This document shows, in pieces, positions 29,271 to 41,376 of a DNA stretch of 64,000 bases (within the stretch, counting starts at the first letter, position 1; each line of letters begins with the position of its first letter). Source of the stretch: Saccharomycopsis phalli (taxonomy: Eukaryota; Ascomycota; Saccharomycetes; Ascoideales; Saccharomycopsidaceae); contig CP073217.1 of assembly GCA_020342235.1 (NCBI GenBank), positions 1 through 64,000 on the forward strand, in the 5' to 3' direction. The position numbers were made by a program, and so were the translations under genes. The notes under the pieces were generated by a model. The model was not told where the DNA came from and ran no database searches. It was given only the letters and a program-made list of their open reading frames with translations.

Positions 29271-31730
29271 CAAAATATGAAAAATGAGCTGCTGAGATGT
29301 GTAAACTAGGCCTGAAAGATGATCTTTTAATATAACACATGTACTCTCGATATTTACTTCTGTGAAATTATAGAAATTTGTCTCGGCACCACGTCAACTA
29401 CTTTTCTCCTAGCACGCATTGTTTCTCAAGTATTCAATCAACTTATGTTGTCTGTTTTGTCTAAACTCATCAGATGGTTCTTTTCCTATTGGCTTGCAAA
29501 CCTGCTATTTTTATTTTGTTTCGTGGTTTTGGCACTTATCTAACAACTTTTATTTGTTTCTCCTTCTTTTCTGTCAATTCAAAGGTGCATACTTCACCAA
29601 TCATAAATTAAAGACGATCATTACTTAAATTGAACTATATTAGCCTTGGCGCTTCAGTCATTTTCAAACAAACATTAGTGACGTGATTGATGTGATGGTC
29701 TGCTAAGATGAGAAATTTTTAATAATTTTAAAAAAGAATATGCCCAATATTTTCATTTAATGGAGAACAATTGAATTTACGAGTGTCTTTAATTCGGTGA
29801 AGAACCAAATGGCATCTGCTAATCAGTTAAACCTTGCATAAATGTGCTTTACGTTTGCATGATTTTGCCATCCCCATCAACGAATAGTTAAGTCAGTAAT
29901 TCGTTTTCTCCAATTAAATTAACCAAAAAAGATCATTATGTATATATTTACGAGAGCATCAATTAGGTATAAATTGTATTACACTTGCATTGCTGCTTTT
30001 GTGGTAGATTACAGGAGAGCTACCCAATTGGTAGGCCATTTAGTGGAGATCTTTCGTAACCTGTAAGCAAAATTTCTAATAGTTTTACCTTAATCTTTGT
30101 AAATTTTGCTATTCAAGTACAATCTTTCCGCAAAAACTCTAGTAGACTGAATGGGATTCTTGGTATCAGTTTTGTTGGATTTCTGGATATACCATGTAGA
30201 ATTTAGTTTGTCAGAATAGGAAGGTGATGCTGCAGGTGGAGACCTTGTTTGCTTAGAAATACGATGCTATTTGATATATTGAACTTTAATATATTTTGGC
30301 AAGATTTAATTTACAGCATATGGCATGTAATTATCATTATTGTGTGATTGACACAATTTAGGACACACACTAATCCTCTTAGAGTAATAATCCATTAGTA
30401 CCATTATTGTGTCACTAAAAACTAATGATAATAATAGACATCAAAACTATACAATGATCGAAAGGGGTAAAATTTCTCATCAGTTAATTGGAATCTGTTT
30501 GAAGATTTTGCGTATTCTGAGAAATTATACTAGTCAATAGCACTTAAGAGTGATCTCATTAAAAATTCCGACTTTAGTCTTTTGCTGTTATGGTTTGGTC
30601 TGCAAAACTTGAATATACAACCAAAGTCACGTGCAAATTACTTCTACATAACCCATGTGCAGCAGTACTAGTAACAGTGAACCTCAAAATCTACAAAAAT
30701 ATTACACTTTACAACCACTGTAATGTAACCTGATACTTCAATAGACTCGTACTTTTCATTTATGGTTCCTCAGATGATATGACTGCAAAGCTGTAAAATT
30801 ATCAATCTGGACTTTCTCTTATTTGATTTTATAATGTTGAAATACTCAATACAAAAGGAGCAATTCTAGGGTACAATTTATACGACTGATATTGTTATTG
30901 AGGATAAATCATCCAGTAAATGTGAACTGAGATTCAAAAATGTAAAAGTTAGCAAATCTTGACTTCTATGTATTGAACTAAAAAGTTATGTATACCATAA
31001 TTAAGTACTTTCTTTGCCAAATACAACACTTCAATTGAATGTATTTAACTAGTGATTGCACGTGGGATAAGTTAAATTTGCAGATGGCTACAGTGACATG
31101 ATATCACCTGAAAAGTTGTATTAAATTCAAAGTACTGTCACGTATTTTTTCATAATTTGTTTACCAGAATTTAATTATTTCATTGTCTGATATATCTGAC
31201 TGCTGCGAGGCAAATTGAGGGTATAGACATGCAACCAGGTGGCTTAAAATTGCACCTCTATTCAGTTAAAGAGTTACTAAAGTATCTACACTTAAAGTTT
31301 TAACAACATTGAATCTTTAGGAGCTAGTAATTTGTTTCTGAAGTGAATGTAGCCTTCAATTGGATCATATATTGCGTAGGATGGCACAATCAGAATCCTT
31401 GTTACTTCTACATAAAACAAATTTAATCGATTGCAGAATATCATAGCGTGTTAATTAAAAGTGAATTCTACTCCACTTTGAATATGTAGTCTTGCTAAAT
31501 TAAATTCACCAAGCCTTGCAAACAAGGGATTTTATACGATTTAATTGACATGCATTGGATCCAGGAAAACGAAATTTTTGGGCTTGTTCCAGCTTACATG
31601 AGATGGAGGCCCAATTGGTACCAGTCAAATATGCCACATTAGCATTGTTCTATTGTTATATTAAACCTTAATACATGTAATTAGCAAAAAATATAGTCAT
31701 TATACAAGACATACTAGTCAAAATATAACT
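29271..31730. other. Long intergenic region upstream of the second adhesin
   Basis: About 2.4 kb of AT-rich sequence with no gene, tRNA or clear repeat. Long upstream regions are typical of regulated adhesin genes such as FLO11 (family knowledge); whether that applies here is inference. Confidence 0.4.
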
Positions 31731-31738
31731 TATAAAAG
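31731..31738 (+). promoter_or_regulatory. TATA box of the second adhesin gene
   Basis: TATAAAAG lies 60 bp before the ATG at 31798. Confidence 0.6.
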
Positions 31739-31797
31739 GATGCCATTTTTCAACTATGTAAACCTAACGAATTCATTTTATTGCACTGTTTGTTAAA

Positions 31798-34700
31798 ATG
31801 AAAATTGAAATTCTAGCACTATGTGCGTTTACCTTCTTTGGGACTTCACTCGCGGTAGAGGGAGATCCACTGAACTTGGGTGCAGTCAGTGCAGTTGATG
31901 GTTGTGTTATGACTGCTCTGCCAATTCGGTCTGGATTTGATGTTACCTTTTATCAAAATCCAATTTGGGTGCCACTCCAATACTCTGTGATTCAAGATGG
32001 ATATAGAAATGGTGCTATTGTCGGATCAGCTACCGGTATTAACAATGTCAATATAAACATTCAAGTGCCTTTAGACAGTAATGTTGTGGATGGACAGGTC
32101 TTTGGGGTTCCCATTACTATTTCCAATTTTAGTGCAGCTTTTACTGGGTACTATCAAGCTCCTGAAAGTGGCTATTATAATTTCCAGCTTGACAACGTTG
32201 ATGATGGAGCCGGCTTCTTTATTGGTGACGGTTCTGCCTTTAGCTGTTGTGGCAGTAAAGGACAGCCACCATCCATTCCAGAAAATAACATTTACGCAAT
32301 AGGTGTCGGTATTTCCCCATCAAGAAATATCTATCTTCAAGCTGGAAGCTACTATCCAATTCGGGTCATGTACTTCAATGGTGGAAGTCTTGGCTCCCTA
32401 CAGTTTGCTGTTAGGTTACCTAGTGGGGCTACAGTAACCGATTTTGGCAGTACTGTCTCCCAGTTTGATGAAACAGGTACATGTCAGTCTATTGTTACTA
32501 CCATCACAACGTCTCGAAGTACAATAACAAGCCCGGTTCCTTGGACAGGTACAGTGACTAGCACACTATCTTCTATCAATCCAACTGACCCAGATGTACC
32601 TGTTATTGTGTTTGAGGAAACTCCGCGGACTACTCTTACCTTAACAGTACCTTGGACTGGGACAATAACAAATACTTTGACTAATACTGACCCAAACCTT
32701 TCATCTCCTGTCACAGTTATTGTCGAAACCCCCCGTCCTTCCATTACTGTCACCGCGCCTTGGACTGGGCTGACAACCAATACCATCACCAACACCGATC
32801 CTAATCTTTCATCACCAGTTTTTATTGTTGTTTTAACTCCACAGGGTCCAACCACAGTGACTGCTCCTTGGACGGGAACAATCACAACTACCTCGACTGG
32901 TACGCCTGCAAACCCCGGTGATCTAACAACAGTAGTGGTCCAAACTCCTTTCAATAGAGTTACAACTACTACCCCGTGGACTGGTACCACTACAGATACT
33001 ACCACTATTTTCCCAATAGGTAGTACTGGTGTTATCTCTGTTATTGTTCAAACACCGGATATTCTGACAACAACCGTCCCTTGGACTGGAACTACCCCAC
33101 GAACTTCAACTTATCCTCCTTTAAATCCTGGTGACCCATCATTGGCAGTTGTTGAAACTCCGTTCTCTAGAACTACAACAACTACCCCTTGGACTGGTGT
33201 TAGTACTGATACTACCACTATTTTCCCAGACGCTAGCACTGGTATAATATCCATTATAGTCTTAACTCCTGGTGTTGGTGGAGGAGTTCCTGTTACGGTG
33301 ACTTCTCCTTGGACTGGAACAACATCAACTACTTCCACTGGTACTCCTGCAAAACCTGGTGATCCAACAACGGTGGTTATTTTGACTCCTACCAATCCTG
33401 GTGGTGGAGCTGGAGGACCTCCAAGTGATACCACAATAACTTCTCCTTGGACCGGTACTACCATAACTACTTCAACTGGTACTCCTGCAAACCCTGGCGA
33501 TCCAACAACGGTGGTTATTTTGACTCCAACTGTCACCGGAAGTGTTCCTGTTACAGTAACTTCTCCTTGGACTGGAACAATCACAACTACTTCAACTGGT
33601 ACTCCTGCAAAACCTGGTGATCCAACAACGGTGGTTATTTTAACTCCAACTGTCACCGGAAGTGTTCCTGTTACAGTAACTTCTCCTTGGACTGGAACAA
33701 TTACAACTACTTCAACTGGTACTCCTGCAAAACCTGGTGATCCAACAACGGTGGTTATTTTGACTCCTACCAATCCTGGTGGTGGAGCTGGAGGACCTCC
33801 AAGTGATACCACAATAACTTCTCCTTGGACCGGTACTACCATAACTACTTCAACTGGTACTCCTGCAAACCCTGGCGATCCAAAAACGGTGGTTATTTTG
33901 ACTCCAACTGTCACCGGAAGTGTTCCTGTCACAGTAACTTCTCCTTGGACTGGAACAATCACAACTACTTCAACTGGTACTCCTGCAAAACCTGGTGATC
34001 CAACAACGGTGGTTATTTTGACTCCTACCAATCCTGGTGGTGGAGCTGGAGGACCTCCAAGTGATACCACAATAACTTCTCCTTGGACCGGTACTACCAT
34101 AACTACTTCAACTGGTACTCCTGCAAACCCTGGCGATCCAACAACGGTGGTTATTTTAACTCCAACTGTCACCGGAAGTGTTCCTGTTACAGTAACTTCT
34201 CCTTGGACTGGAACAATTACAACTACTTCAACTGGTACTCCTGCAAAACCTGGTGATCCAACAACGGTGGTTATTTTAACTCCAACTGTCACCGGAAGTG
34301 TTCCTGTTACAGTAACTTCTCCTTGGACGGGAACAATCACAACTACTTCAACTGGTACTCCTTTAAACCCTGGTGATCTAACAACAGTGATTATTTTAAC
34401 TCCTATTCAAAGGGTTACTACCACAGTTCCATGGACAGGTGTTGGTCTTACTACAGCAACTATTTTCCCAACTGGTGGAAGTGGGACTATCTCTGTCATC
34501 ATTCAAGTTCCTCATTCATCCGGATATTTTAATGCAACCACAACCACTACAACTCAAATCAATGGTGGCGGACCAAATACCAGTGGTGTACCAAATACTA
34601 GTGGTGTACCAAATACTAGTGATGTACCAAATACCAACGGTGGAACAGGTTCTAATGGTGGAACAGACTCTAATGGTGGAACAGGCTCTAATGGTGGAAC

Positions 34701-35463
34701 AGGCTCTAATGGTGGAACAGGCTCTAATGGTGGAACAGGCTCTAATGGTGGAACAGGTTCTAATGGTGGAACAGGTTCTAATGGTGGAACAGGTTCTAAT
34801 GGTGGAACAGGCTCTAATGGTGGAACAGGCTCTAATGGTGGAACAGGCTCTAATGGTGGAACAGGTTCTAATGGTGGAACAGACTCTAATGGTGGAACAG
34901 GCTCTAATGGTGGAACAGGCTCTAATGGTGGAACAGGCTCTAATGGTGGAACAGGCTCTAATGGTGGAACAGGTTCTAATGGTGGAACAGGTTCTAATGG
35001 TGGAACAGGTTCTAATGGTGGAACAGGCTCTAATGGTGGAACAGGCTCTAATGGTGGAACAGGCTCTAATGGTGGAACAGGCTCTAATGGTGGAACAGGC
35101 TCTAATGGTGGAACAGGTTCTAATGGTGGAACAGGTTCTAATGGTGGAACAGGTTCTAATGGTGGAACAGGTTCTAATGGTGGAACAGGTTCTAATGGTG
35201 GAACAGGTTCTAATGGTGGAACAGGTTCTAATGGTGGAACAGGTTCTAATGGTGGAACAGGTTCTAATGGTGGAACAGGCTCTAATGGTGGTTCACAGCC
35301 TAAGGTACCAACTCAAGTTCTGACCCTCGTTTCCTTGAATTCCCCTTCACCATTAACTCAATCTACTCCATCAATTGGCCAAGCGTTCCAAGGAGGCTCA
35401 TCTAAACTTGTGTCTTTCCATATTGCTGTTCTCAGCATTATCGCTGCAATTGTAATGGTATAA
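31798..35463 (+). CDS. GPI-anchored cell-wall adhesin: PA14/GLEYA domain, flocculin repeats, Gly-Thr-Ser-Asn stalk
   Basis: 1221 residues, paralogous to the gene at 15086. Signal peptide 1-19. The PA14/GLEYA-type domain spans about 35-230 ([21 protein letters not shown] in [23 protein letters not shown]). About 15 PWTGT repeats follow, first diverged, then an array of 46- and 40-residue units. Residues 948-1163 are 36 copies of GGTGSN (two read GGTDSN). The C-terminus has GGSSKLVSF followed by a hydrophobic tail, a GPI signal very like that of the first adhesin (KSSKLVSY). The Gly/Asn-rich stalk is lacking in the first adhesin and would lengthen the presentation of the lectin domain. A cell-surface adhesin is well supported; the ligand is unknown. 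Confidence 0.9.
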   Translation: MKIEILALCAFTFFGTSLAVEGDPLNLGAVSAVDGCVMTALPIRSGFDVTFYQNPIWVPLQYSVIQDGYRNGAIVGSATGINNVNINIQVPLDSNVVDGQVFGVPITISNFSAAFTGYYQAPESGYYNFQLDNVDDGAGFFIGDGSAFSCCGSKGQPPSIPENNIYAIGVGISPSRNIYLQAGSYYPIRVMYFNGGSLGSLQFAVRLPSGATVTDFGSTVSQFDETGTCQSIVTTITTSRSTITSPVPWTGTVTSTLSSINPTDPDVPVIVFEETPRTTLTLTVPWTGTITNTLTNTDPNLSSPVTVIVETPRPSITVTAPWTGLTTNTITNTDPNLSSPVFIVVLTPQGPTTVTAPWTGTITTTSTGTPANPGDLTTVVVQTPFNRVTTTTPWTGTTTDTTTIFPIGSTGVISVIVQTPDILTTTVPWTGTTPRTSTYPPLNPGDPSLAVVETPFSRTTTTTPWTGVSTDTTTIFPDASTGIISIIVLTPGVGGGVPVTVTSPWTGTTSTTSTGTPAKPGDPTTVVILTPTNPGGGAGGPPSDTTITSPWTGTTITTSTGTPANPGDPTTVVILTPTVTGSVPVTVTSPWTGTITTTSTGTPAKPGDPTTVVILTPTVTGSVPVTVTSPWTGTITTTSTGTPAKPGDPTTVVILTPTNPGGGAGGPPSDTTITSPWTGTTITTSTGTPANPGDPKTVVILTPTVTGSVPVTVTSPWTGTITTTSTGTPAKPGDPTTVVILTPTNPGGGAGGPPSDTTITSPWTGTTITTSTGTPANPGDPTTVVILTPTVTGSVPVTVTSPWTGTITTTSTGTPAKPGDPTTVVILTPTVTGSVPVTVTSPWTGTITTTSTGTPLNPGDLTTVIILTPIQRVTTTVPWTGVGLTTATIFPTGGSGTISVIIQVPHSSGYFNATTTTTTQINGGGPNTSGVPNTSGVPNTSDVPNTNGGTGSNGGTDSNGGTGSNGGTGSNGGTGSNGGTGSNGGTGSNGGTGSNGGTGSNGGTGSNGGTGSNGGTGSNGGTGSNGGTDSNGGTGSNGGTGSNGGTGSNGGTGSNGGTGSNGGTGSNGGTGSNGGTGSNGGTGSNGGTGSNGGTGSNGGTGSNGGTGSNGGTGSNGGTGSNGGTGSNGGTGSNGGTGSNGGTGSNGGTGSNGGTGSNGGTGSNGGSQPKVPTQVLTLVSLNSPSPLTQSTPSIGQAFQGGSSKLVSFHIAVLSIIAAIVMV
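33307..34320 (+). repeat. Coding tandem repeat of 138- and 120-bp units in order X Y Y X Y X Y Y
   Basis: PWTGT codons occur at 33307, 33445, 33565, 33685, 33823, 33943, 34081 and 34201. X units (138 bp) end with a [16 protein letters not shown] linker; Y units (120 bp) end with [10 protein letters not shown]. The unit after an X carries ANPGD and the unit after a Y carries AKPGD without exception, so linker and following unit move together. Confidence 0.9.
34639..35286 (+). repeat. 18-bp coding minisatellite, 36 units, with a 216-bp higher-order repeat
   Basis: The unit is GGTGGAACAGGYTCTAAT. Marking units by the codon after ACA (t = GGT, c = GGC, d = GAC) gives tdcccctttccc, tdcccctttccc, cc, nine t and c. 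The first two blocks of 12 are identical at 34639-34854 and 34855-35070. The unit is a multiple of three, so changes in number keep the frame. Confidence 0.95.
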
Positions 35464-37540
35464 GAGCTTAACCAACGTATTGACCCATTGAATTCGCCTA
35501 TTGGTCTCCCTTTGTATTCCCTTATTTTCTTCTTTATTTGTGTTTACTATTGGACAGTATGTATTTTTCTTCCTTCCCTGAAGAAAATCAATTTTAAGTG
35601 TGTTTGTGACGAATCTTAGGTATTTTAGACAAGATCCTGCCTTGAGGAAATGTGTAAATTTTCATTTCATTGATTATTTATATGTCAATAAATTATTGAT
35701 TTATAAGTGTAGGTAAATAGAAAAATCTTCTTAACATTTATGTCTATTATGATTTAATTTTTTTTAGATAGTTGGGATTATAAATTCAAATGCTATTGGA
35801 ATTTGAAATAGTTTAAAAACTTTTGCAAAGACACACTGAGGAGCAATTGAACATGATTAGATTCAATCGCAGAATCTGGCACATTAGAATATACGTTCGT
35901 AATCACAATAAATCGTTGACTGAAACACAGTAAAAGTCACCGTAGTGAAAGGATCCACAATTCTGATAACTGAAAAGACAATTATTAGATAACCCATACC
36001 GAGACTTGTACAGGTTTCTCGAGGGCCTGTTCAAGTTAAGAGCATCTTGTCTTATAATCAATTATAGAGTCGTTGGCCCTTCTATCTGCGGCATGGTAGG
36101 AGGCACTTCGGTCATTAACCTAACTTAATGGTTTCAAGTCCATTTCCCATCTATTTGAAAGCAAACTGGCCCTTTCGTGGGCTTTCTATCGTACTTTAAC
36201 CAACTCCTTTAACAGTCGTACTTCCTGGTTCACGGCATTTTTTTCAGATATTCATATAGCGGACCTGGACACAGTATTTGATGGAAAAGGTAATCTCATT
36301 TTGGGACCTAGAGTATGCATAGTCTTGAGCAAATCCAATCATCACAATTGGTTGCAATGTCCATCATCACTCCTTACTAATAATAACAAAATTGTAACAT
36401 CGAAAGATCATAAATAGTGAGTAAATTATTATTTCTGTCGCAATTGAAAACACATGATAATGTGCAATTATCACCACTGGAATTAATAGTTGCGTAATAC
36501 GGTAGAATGCGTCGTTACCTTGTCACCAATGTGAGTGGCTCTATCACGTGAGGAAAACTTTCATTGTCAGCGATTTCAGATATTCACTAATAACCTGTGG
36601 TAACAAAATGTGCATGATGTTTTCTGCATTGGTTTGGAAATATTCTGTAATTAGGTTTTAATGAATGGATCAATTTCAAAACGAACTGACATACCTTGAA
36701 GTGAGAAAGTTTCCTTTTATTTAATTGTAACCACAGCACTTGATTACATAATCAAGGTATCAACATCTTTTTTCCCGTTGGAAAATTGCTTCTGAAACGT
36801 TATAATTATGGCACATACTACTAATTTGTCCGCCGATCAGCAGAAAGTGTATTCGATATTCTATGGAAACAAGAACTTTGTTCTAGCGCAACCTACCACT
36901 GAACCCTGAAATCCTTGGGTACAAGCTATACTTTGCATTTTTCAACCAATTCTCAATCGTCACATTTGATGTTCACTTTGATACATGCATTAATCATTGG
37001 AGGTACATTTGGTATTACCAATATCCACTATAAGTGGCATACCTATATCTCATTGTTCTATTTGCCATGAATAGCCCTGTGCAGTTGTCTTGCTAAGAAT
37101 AGATAAGTTACAGTTTTCAGATGTTTTGAATGCCTCAGTTTGGCTACTATTTATTATCAACTTCAGTGCCTTCTATAACAATTTTGATGGCTAAATGATT
37201 ATCTGACTCTTTTGATTGGTTTATGAGTATTTATCTTAACATATATCTTTATTAAGTTTTTCATGGGTCTGACATCTATAATCCCACAGTAACATTTTAG
37301 TGATGTACACAGATACTCGAAAATGGTGGCTACCATAAAGCCAATACTATATAAAACAGGCATATCATGGGAAGATATTCAGATTCCTCTTTTGTAAACG
37401 TAGGTGTCTTTGAAACGTCATTTATTGCTGCATGATATTAATGGGATCCCTGTTGGGACTTTTTTACAATGGATTGCACTCATTAGTGAAACAGCCATGC
37501 GCCCTGCATATTACCACTTCACAGGATACATGCGATAGGT
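35464..37540. other. Intergenic region, nothing recognised
   Basis: About 2.1 kb of AT-rich sequence between the second adhesin and the gene at 37590. No RNA gene, long frame or known repeat was found on either strand. Confidence 0.35.
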
Positions 37541-37543
37541 ACT

Positions 37544-37555
37544 GTATATATATAC
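37544..37555 (+). promoter_or_regulatory. TATA box of the 447-residue secreted protein gene
   Basis: GTATATATATAC sits about 35-45 bp before the ATG at 37590, inside the short palindrome CTGTATATATATACAG. Confidence 0.5.
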
Positions 37556-37589
37556 AGTGAAATGGTTATGAATAATTTATAGCAACAAA

Positions 37590-38933
37590 ATGTTTCTGCT
37601 TTATTTTATATTAACTCTATCATTATCATTGGCTCTACCTCTAGAGAACTTACCAGTGAATCGTCAGCGAGTTGACATTTCTCCTGCGGGAAATGTTACT
37701 TCCCTGGAACCAGCGAGCGAGGATATGGAGATGAAAAAATTACAAGTTTCACACCCACATCCTGCTTCTAATTTGTTGGATGAGCCAGACTATGAATATG
37801 TCAACATTTACAATTGTGATAATATCAATGCCAACGAGCTTTCTGATATCAACAACGCTCCGTATGGATGTTGGTACGAAGCTTCTATCGTTTACACCAT
37901 GAATCTAGGGAAAGCGGCATCGTCTAATATCTCAAGCACCATTGACAACATGAAATCATTCACAAAACAGTACAAGGCCTACTTGAGATTGATGCAGCAT
38001 GCTTTGTATGACGACTGGGGGAAATGGTACGCGAACAATCTGGGAAGGCAGTTCTACAGCTGTTCACAAAAGAAAAAGAAGGCTTATAACACCGTTGACA
38101 TTGAAAAATGTGAACATACTCCTCTTCCAAGCACTAACCAGTACACTATCATGTTGAATCAGGATCTCAATATCAATGTTGAGAATGCGTTTATCGGCGA
38201 TGATAAGATAAATGACGCATGTGCCTCTATGAGTGATTATTGGAACATAACGTTTCATCCACATGATTTAGGCCTAGTCAATTATTCGACTCGCATGCAC
38301 GGCAGTAATGATAAAAATGATAATAGCGAATATGCCATCCATAACACTACAGCTCCAAAGATCATGAACATGATTCCAAATCCAATGGCTAACATGACGT
38401 CACAAAATGTTAGCGATATAAATAGTTTAATTGACTTTTTAAATGATAATCTTTATAAAGAGGCAGCCTGTGATCTTTTTGACTTGTTGGCACCAATACA
38501 GGTGTTTGCTACAGTTTCAGACACTGTCACCAACATCAAAATACAGGGCCAACAGGAAATGCAATTTGAGAAGAAACAAAAAGAAATGATGATCTTGAGT
38601 ATTGTTCTCGGAATTGTGGGAGTTTTCAGTGTGGTTCTAGGCCCAGAAATGGCAGTGGCCCTTGATGTTGCAGTAAGTACCGCTGGAATTGTTGGAACAT
38701 GGGCTATACAGGGACACATTTCTGCCGGCGATATTATCTTAAACTTGGTAGGTGTTATTTCTGAAGGGCTTCGTGGTATAGCAGGTGGCCTAAAGTTGGG
38801 TCAAGTTGTCAATACATTCAGATATGAACGCTCCTTGGGAAACTTTCTCGGTCTGATGAAACATTTTCCTCATTATGCAGACACAATGACTACGTTGTTT
38901 GGGTTGGTTTATCAACCGCCACAATCATCTTAA
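37590..38933 (+). CDS. Secreted protein of unknown function with a C-terminal hydrophobic Gly-rich hairpin
   Basis: 447 residues. Signal peptide 1-16 (LLYFILTLSLSLALP), then a polar segment with NRQR that could be a processing site. The middle part (about 70-330) has six Cys outside the signal peptide and several N-glycosylation sites (NIS, NIT, NYS, NTT, NMT, NVS), consistent with a secreted folded domain. Residues 333-415 hold two or three hydrophobic, Gly-rich segments (LSIVLGIVGVFSVVLGPEM and DIILNLVGVISEG) separated by short polar turns. I do not recognise the family. The layout loosely resembles C-terminal parts of fungal killer-toxin-like chitinases, but with no chitinase domain; that comparison is tentative. 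The gene looks intact, is single-exon and shares its TATA arrangement with the adhesins. Confidence 0.8.
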   Translation: MFLLYFILTLSLSLALPLENLPVNRQRVDISPAGNVTSLEPASEDMEMKKLQVSHPHPASNLLDEPDYEYVNIYNCDNINANELSDINNAPYGCWYEASIVYTMNLGKAASSNISSTIDNMKSFTKQYKAYLRLMQHALYDDWGKWYANNLGRQFYSCSQKKKKAYNTVDIEKCEHTPLPSTNQYTIMLNQDLNINVENAFIGDDKINDACASMSDYWNITFHPHDLGLVNYSTRMHGSNDKNDNSEYAIHNTTAPKIMNMIPNPMANMTSQNVSDINSLIDFLNDNLYKEAACDLFDLLAPIQVFATVSDTVTNIKIQGQQEMQFEKKQKEMMILSIVLGIVGVFSVVLGPEMAVALDVAVSTAGIVGTWAIQGHISAGDIILNLVGVISEGLRGIAGGLKLGQVVNTFRYERSLGNFLGLMKHFPHYADTMTTLFGLVYQPPQSS

Positions 38934-39377
38934 TCGTGCTTTTGTCGAGGGAAGTAGATGTGTACTTAATCCAAGCTGGTTCTTGGTAGTCACTATTAAA
39001 TACTAGTGGTTTCTCAATGAGGCTAGTGGTATAGTCATATATGAAACATTAGAATGCTTTTACTTCTATGCTTTTGGAATTTTAACTGAAAACATGATGT
39101 TTTCTATCTCACAAATGATAAACTGATAATAGAAAATTATAATCTTTAACTTGAAATATACATAAATATTATTATTGTATGATAATACCTTAATCTAGTA
39201 GCATTACCATTACTTGCGTATGCTATTGAGCTTGTAAAATTCTTATATTATGCCATTTATGGTATCAAACGCGTGTCAGGTTTCTTAATATTACTACCCA
39301 TACTATCAAAACACAGAATAAGCCTTTAAACTGACGCAAAATCCAATACACTTTAAATACACCAACATACCATATGC
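38934..39377. other. AT-rich spacer before the LTR cluster at tRNA-Leu
   Basis: No coding frame or RNA gene. Ends at the target duplication of the LTR at 39378. Confidence 0.35.
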
Positions 39378-39712
39378 TGACGTACATTAGTGAAATGTAC
39401 TTATCCTATCAGAGTTCTTGGTCTCGTAACCACGATTATTGATGATGTGGTTACAACCGGATGGAGCAGTATTACCCTACCTATAATACCTTATAAAAGG
39501 GCTTTACTGCCTCCAAGTAATTTAGTTCAGGATTTTATATACAGAATGTATATTACGGTATCGATTGGAACAATGTATAATTGTTATAGTAGCTACTGAT
39601 AGTTCTGTGCTCCGAACCTACAATATTATTTATTTAATATTGTGGGCCGTATTTACGTATTAAGTTTTTCCTTATCATTGATCACAGTCTAAGGTTTTTT
39701 GTTAGTACATCA
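39378..39712 (+). mobile_element. Solo LTR, family 1, 335 bp, TSD TATGC (fossil)
   Basis: TGACGTACATTAG to GTTAGTACATCA, flanked by TATGC at 39373-39377 and 39713-39717. TATA box CCTTATAAAAGG about 110 bp inside. It is the same length as the copies at 7409 and 25686. It lies 405 bp upstream of tRNA-Leu, behind the family 2 LTR. Confidence 0.92.
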
Positions 39713-39774
39713 TATGCGTTCATCAATTTAAGCACCGCAAATTTCAGAGTAGTACCGCTAGTTTCTCAAATCAA

Positions 39775-40061
39775 TATAACAGAATTTATTCAACGCTTCT
39801 GCTATAACACTTATATCGAGTTAATCAATAAGTTAATAAGAGTAACTACAAATATAAGTTGTAAATAGTTCTAAAGTGAACTTAAGATATCTCATTACTA
39901 GCGACTTAAACAGCTATTTATACTTTTCCTAAGAATGGATTTGTACTTGTGTAATATGTGGGACACTCCGAACACAATCACAATAGTACTAAGGAACACA
40001 ATCACAACATTATCACAGGGTACAATCACGTGAAGAGTAGTCTTGACCTTTTCTCGTTACA
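39775..40061 (-). mobile_element. Solo LTR, family 2, 287 bp, TSD ATCAA, 56 bp upstream of tRNA-Leu (fossil)
   Basis: Reverse complement of 25258-25544 with few differences. Flanked by ATCAA at 39770-39774 and 40062-40066. Sense points away from the tRNA. Perfect duplication and high identity make it a young insertion. Confidence 0.92.
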
Positions 40062-40117
40062 ATCAAACATTTTTGTGGCCATCCATATATCCTAACTAGA
40101 AAATTAGTTTTCAAGTT

Positions 40118-40198
40118 GGTAACGTGGCCGAGTGGTCTAAGGCGCCAGGTTAAGGTCCTGGTATCTTCGGATGCGCGAGTTCGAATCTCGCCGTTATC
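40118..40198 (+). tRNA. tL(AAG): tRNA-Leu(AAG)
   Basis: The 5' arm GGTAACG pairs with CGTTATC. D-arm TGGCCGAGTGGTCTAAGGCG; anticodon arm CCAGG-TTAAGGT-CCTGG with anticodon AAG, which reads CTT and CTC after inosine change; long variable arm; T-arm CGAG-TTCGAATCTCG. No intron; 81 nt; a T5 terminator follows at 40204. Confidence 0.94.
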
Positions 40199-41376
40199 AA
40201 TAAGTTTTTGCATTGTAAATTAATGTGTGTGAATAAAATTACTGGAATTCCCTTTGAAATATTTTTTAAGTGGGTCGTCAAGATACCAAGAAAAAGGTGT
40301 ATGTCTAGTATAGCCGCACGTTAACCGTTGTGAATAGAATTTCCATAACCCCAGTAAGGTAGCTATCAATATGGCAGCGTAGATATTCTAATTGTATGAC
40401 CGTATTATACGGTTAATATGATCTATCATACACCCAAGACAATAGTATGCTGTAAGATTACAAGTATAGTATGTCACAAACGTATCACGAAACGGAATGT
40501 GTACATACGAGATCTATTATAAAAGATGCAAGCTATTGTACTTTGTTTGGAAGTTAGTAAAAATCACAGCAAAAGTAGTGCCAGGGGACTGATAAGAACG
40601 TAATCTTTCCCACCAGTGTATCTTGGACTCGTCTTATATTTGCTACGTACTCGAATAAATAGCCAGTGCACCCTTTTGAATCGTTTGTATAGAACCCTCG
40701 GACTGCTTATAATTACTAACAGCGCATATGATAGCACCAGATGCGTTATTGTCTGACACAATGGCGTTTTAGTCGGAGTGAATCTTTTTTTGCTTACTGA
40801 CATATTTGTGCCGCACGATGAAATTAGCGAGGTACATTCTGTATGATTTATTACTTCTACTGTTTGGCCGGTTATTCTCTGTTACTGGTTAGACAGGCAG
40901 TACCAGTTTCAGGAAGTAATTTTTGATTAATAAAAGTAAGAATTAACAGACAAGAAAATGCAAGGCCATGCTGAAGCTTTAATACTTTTTATTACCGAAT
41001 TTCATCTGCTTCACAGACGACAAAAGGGCAATCAGGCGAGTCTTCTAGGTACTAATTTGTCGTGGCAATGAATAATTAAAATAATATCAGTGATGAATTC
41101 ATCACTCGGCCATTTTTTTGTAGTTTATGATTCCATGAGTAGTTTTCTTCCTGTTGACAACATTCAATACCGATATGATATTTTTTTCCCAATGAGAACA
41201 ACAGTCAATGGGCTCTTCATTGTATATAAAGACAAGTCGCTAAATAAGGAATGTGTTGAACTAAAAGCTAGATAGAAATATGTTGGGAATACGTCTCCGT
41301 TGATCAAGAATACTGGCGTCCTGAAGTTACCCGCCCGATGTAGTGATAAATCTTTTGGGCCATTGAGAGTGACGGC
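40199..41376. other. Intergenic region before DCR2
   Basis: A 79-codon ATG frame on the minus strand (40564-40803) has no recognisable features and is not called. Nothing else seen. This stretch marks the change from repeat-rich to gene-dense sequence. Confidence 0.35.

Noticed and set aside
33111-34340. 409-codon open frame on the minus strand across the second adhesin
   Set aside because: It is antisense to the PWTGT repeats. Because the units are multiples of three, any open antisense frame stays open through all copies.
34439-35323. 294-codon plus-strand frame made of MVEQAL repeats
   Set aside because: It is another frame of the 18-bp minisatellite; the GGTGSN frame belongs to the gene with signal peptide and GPI tail.
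40564-40803. 79-codon ATG frame on the minus strand
   Set aside because: One hydrophobic stretch but no domain, no promoter evidence and AT-rich random composition; kept out for lack of support.
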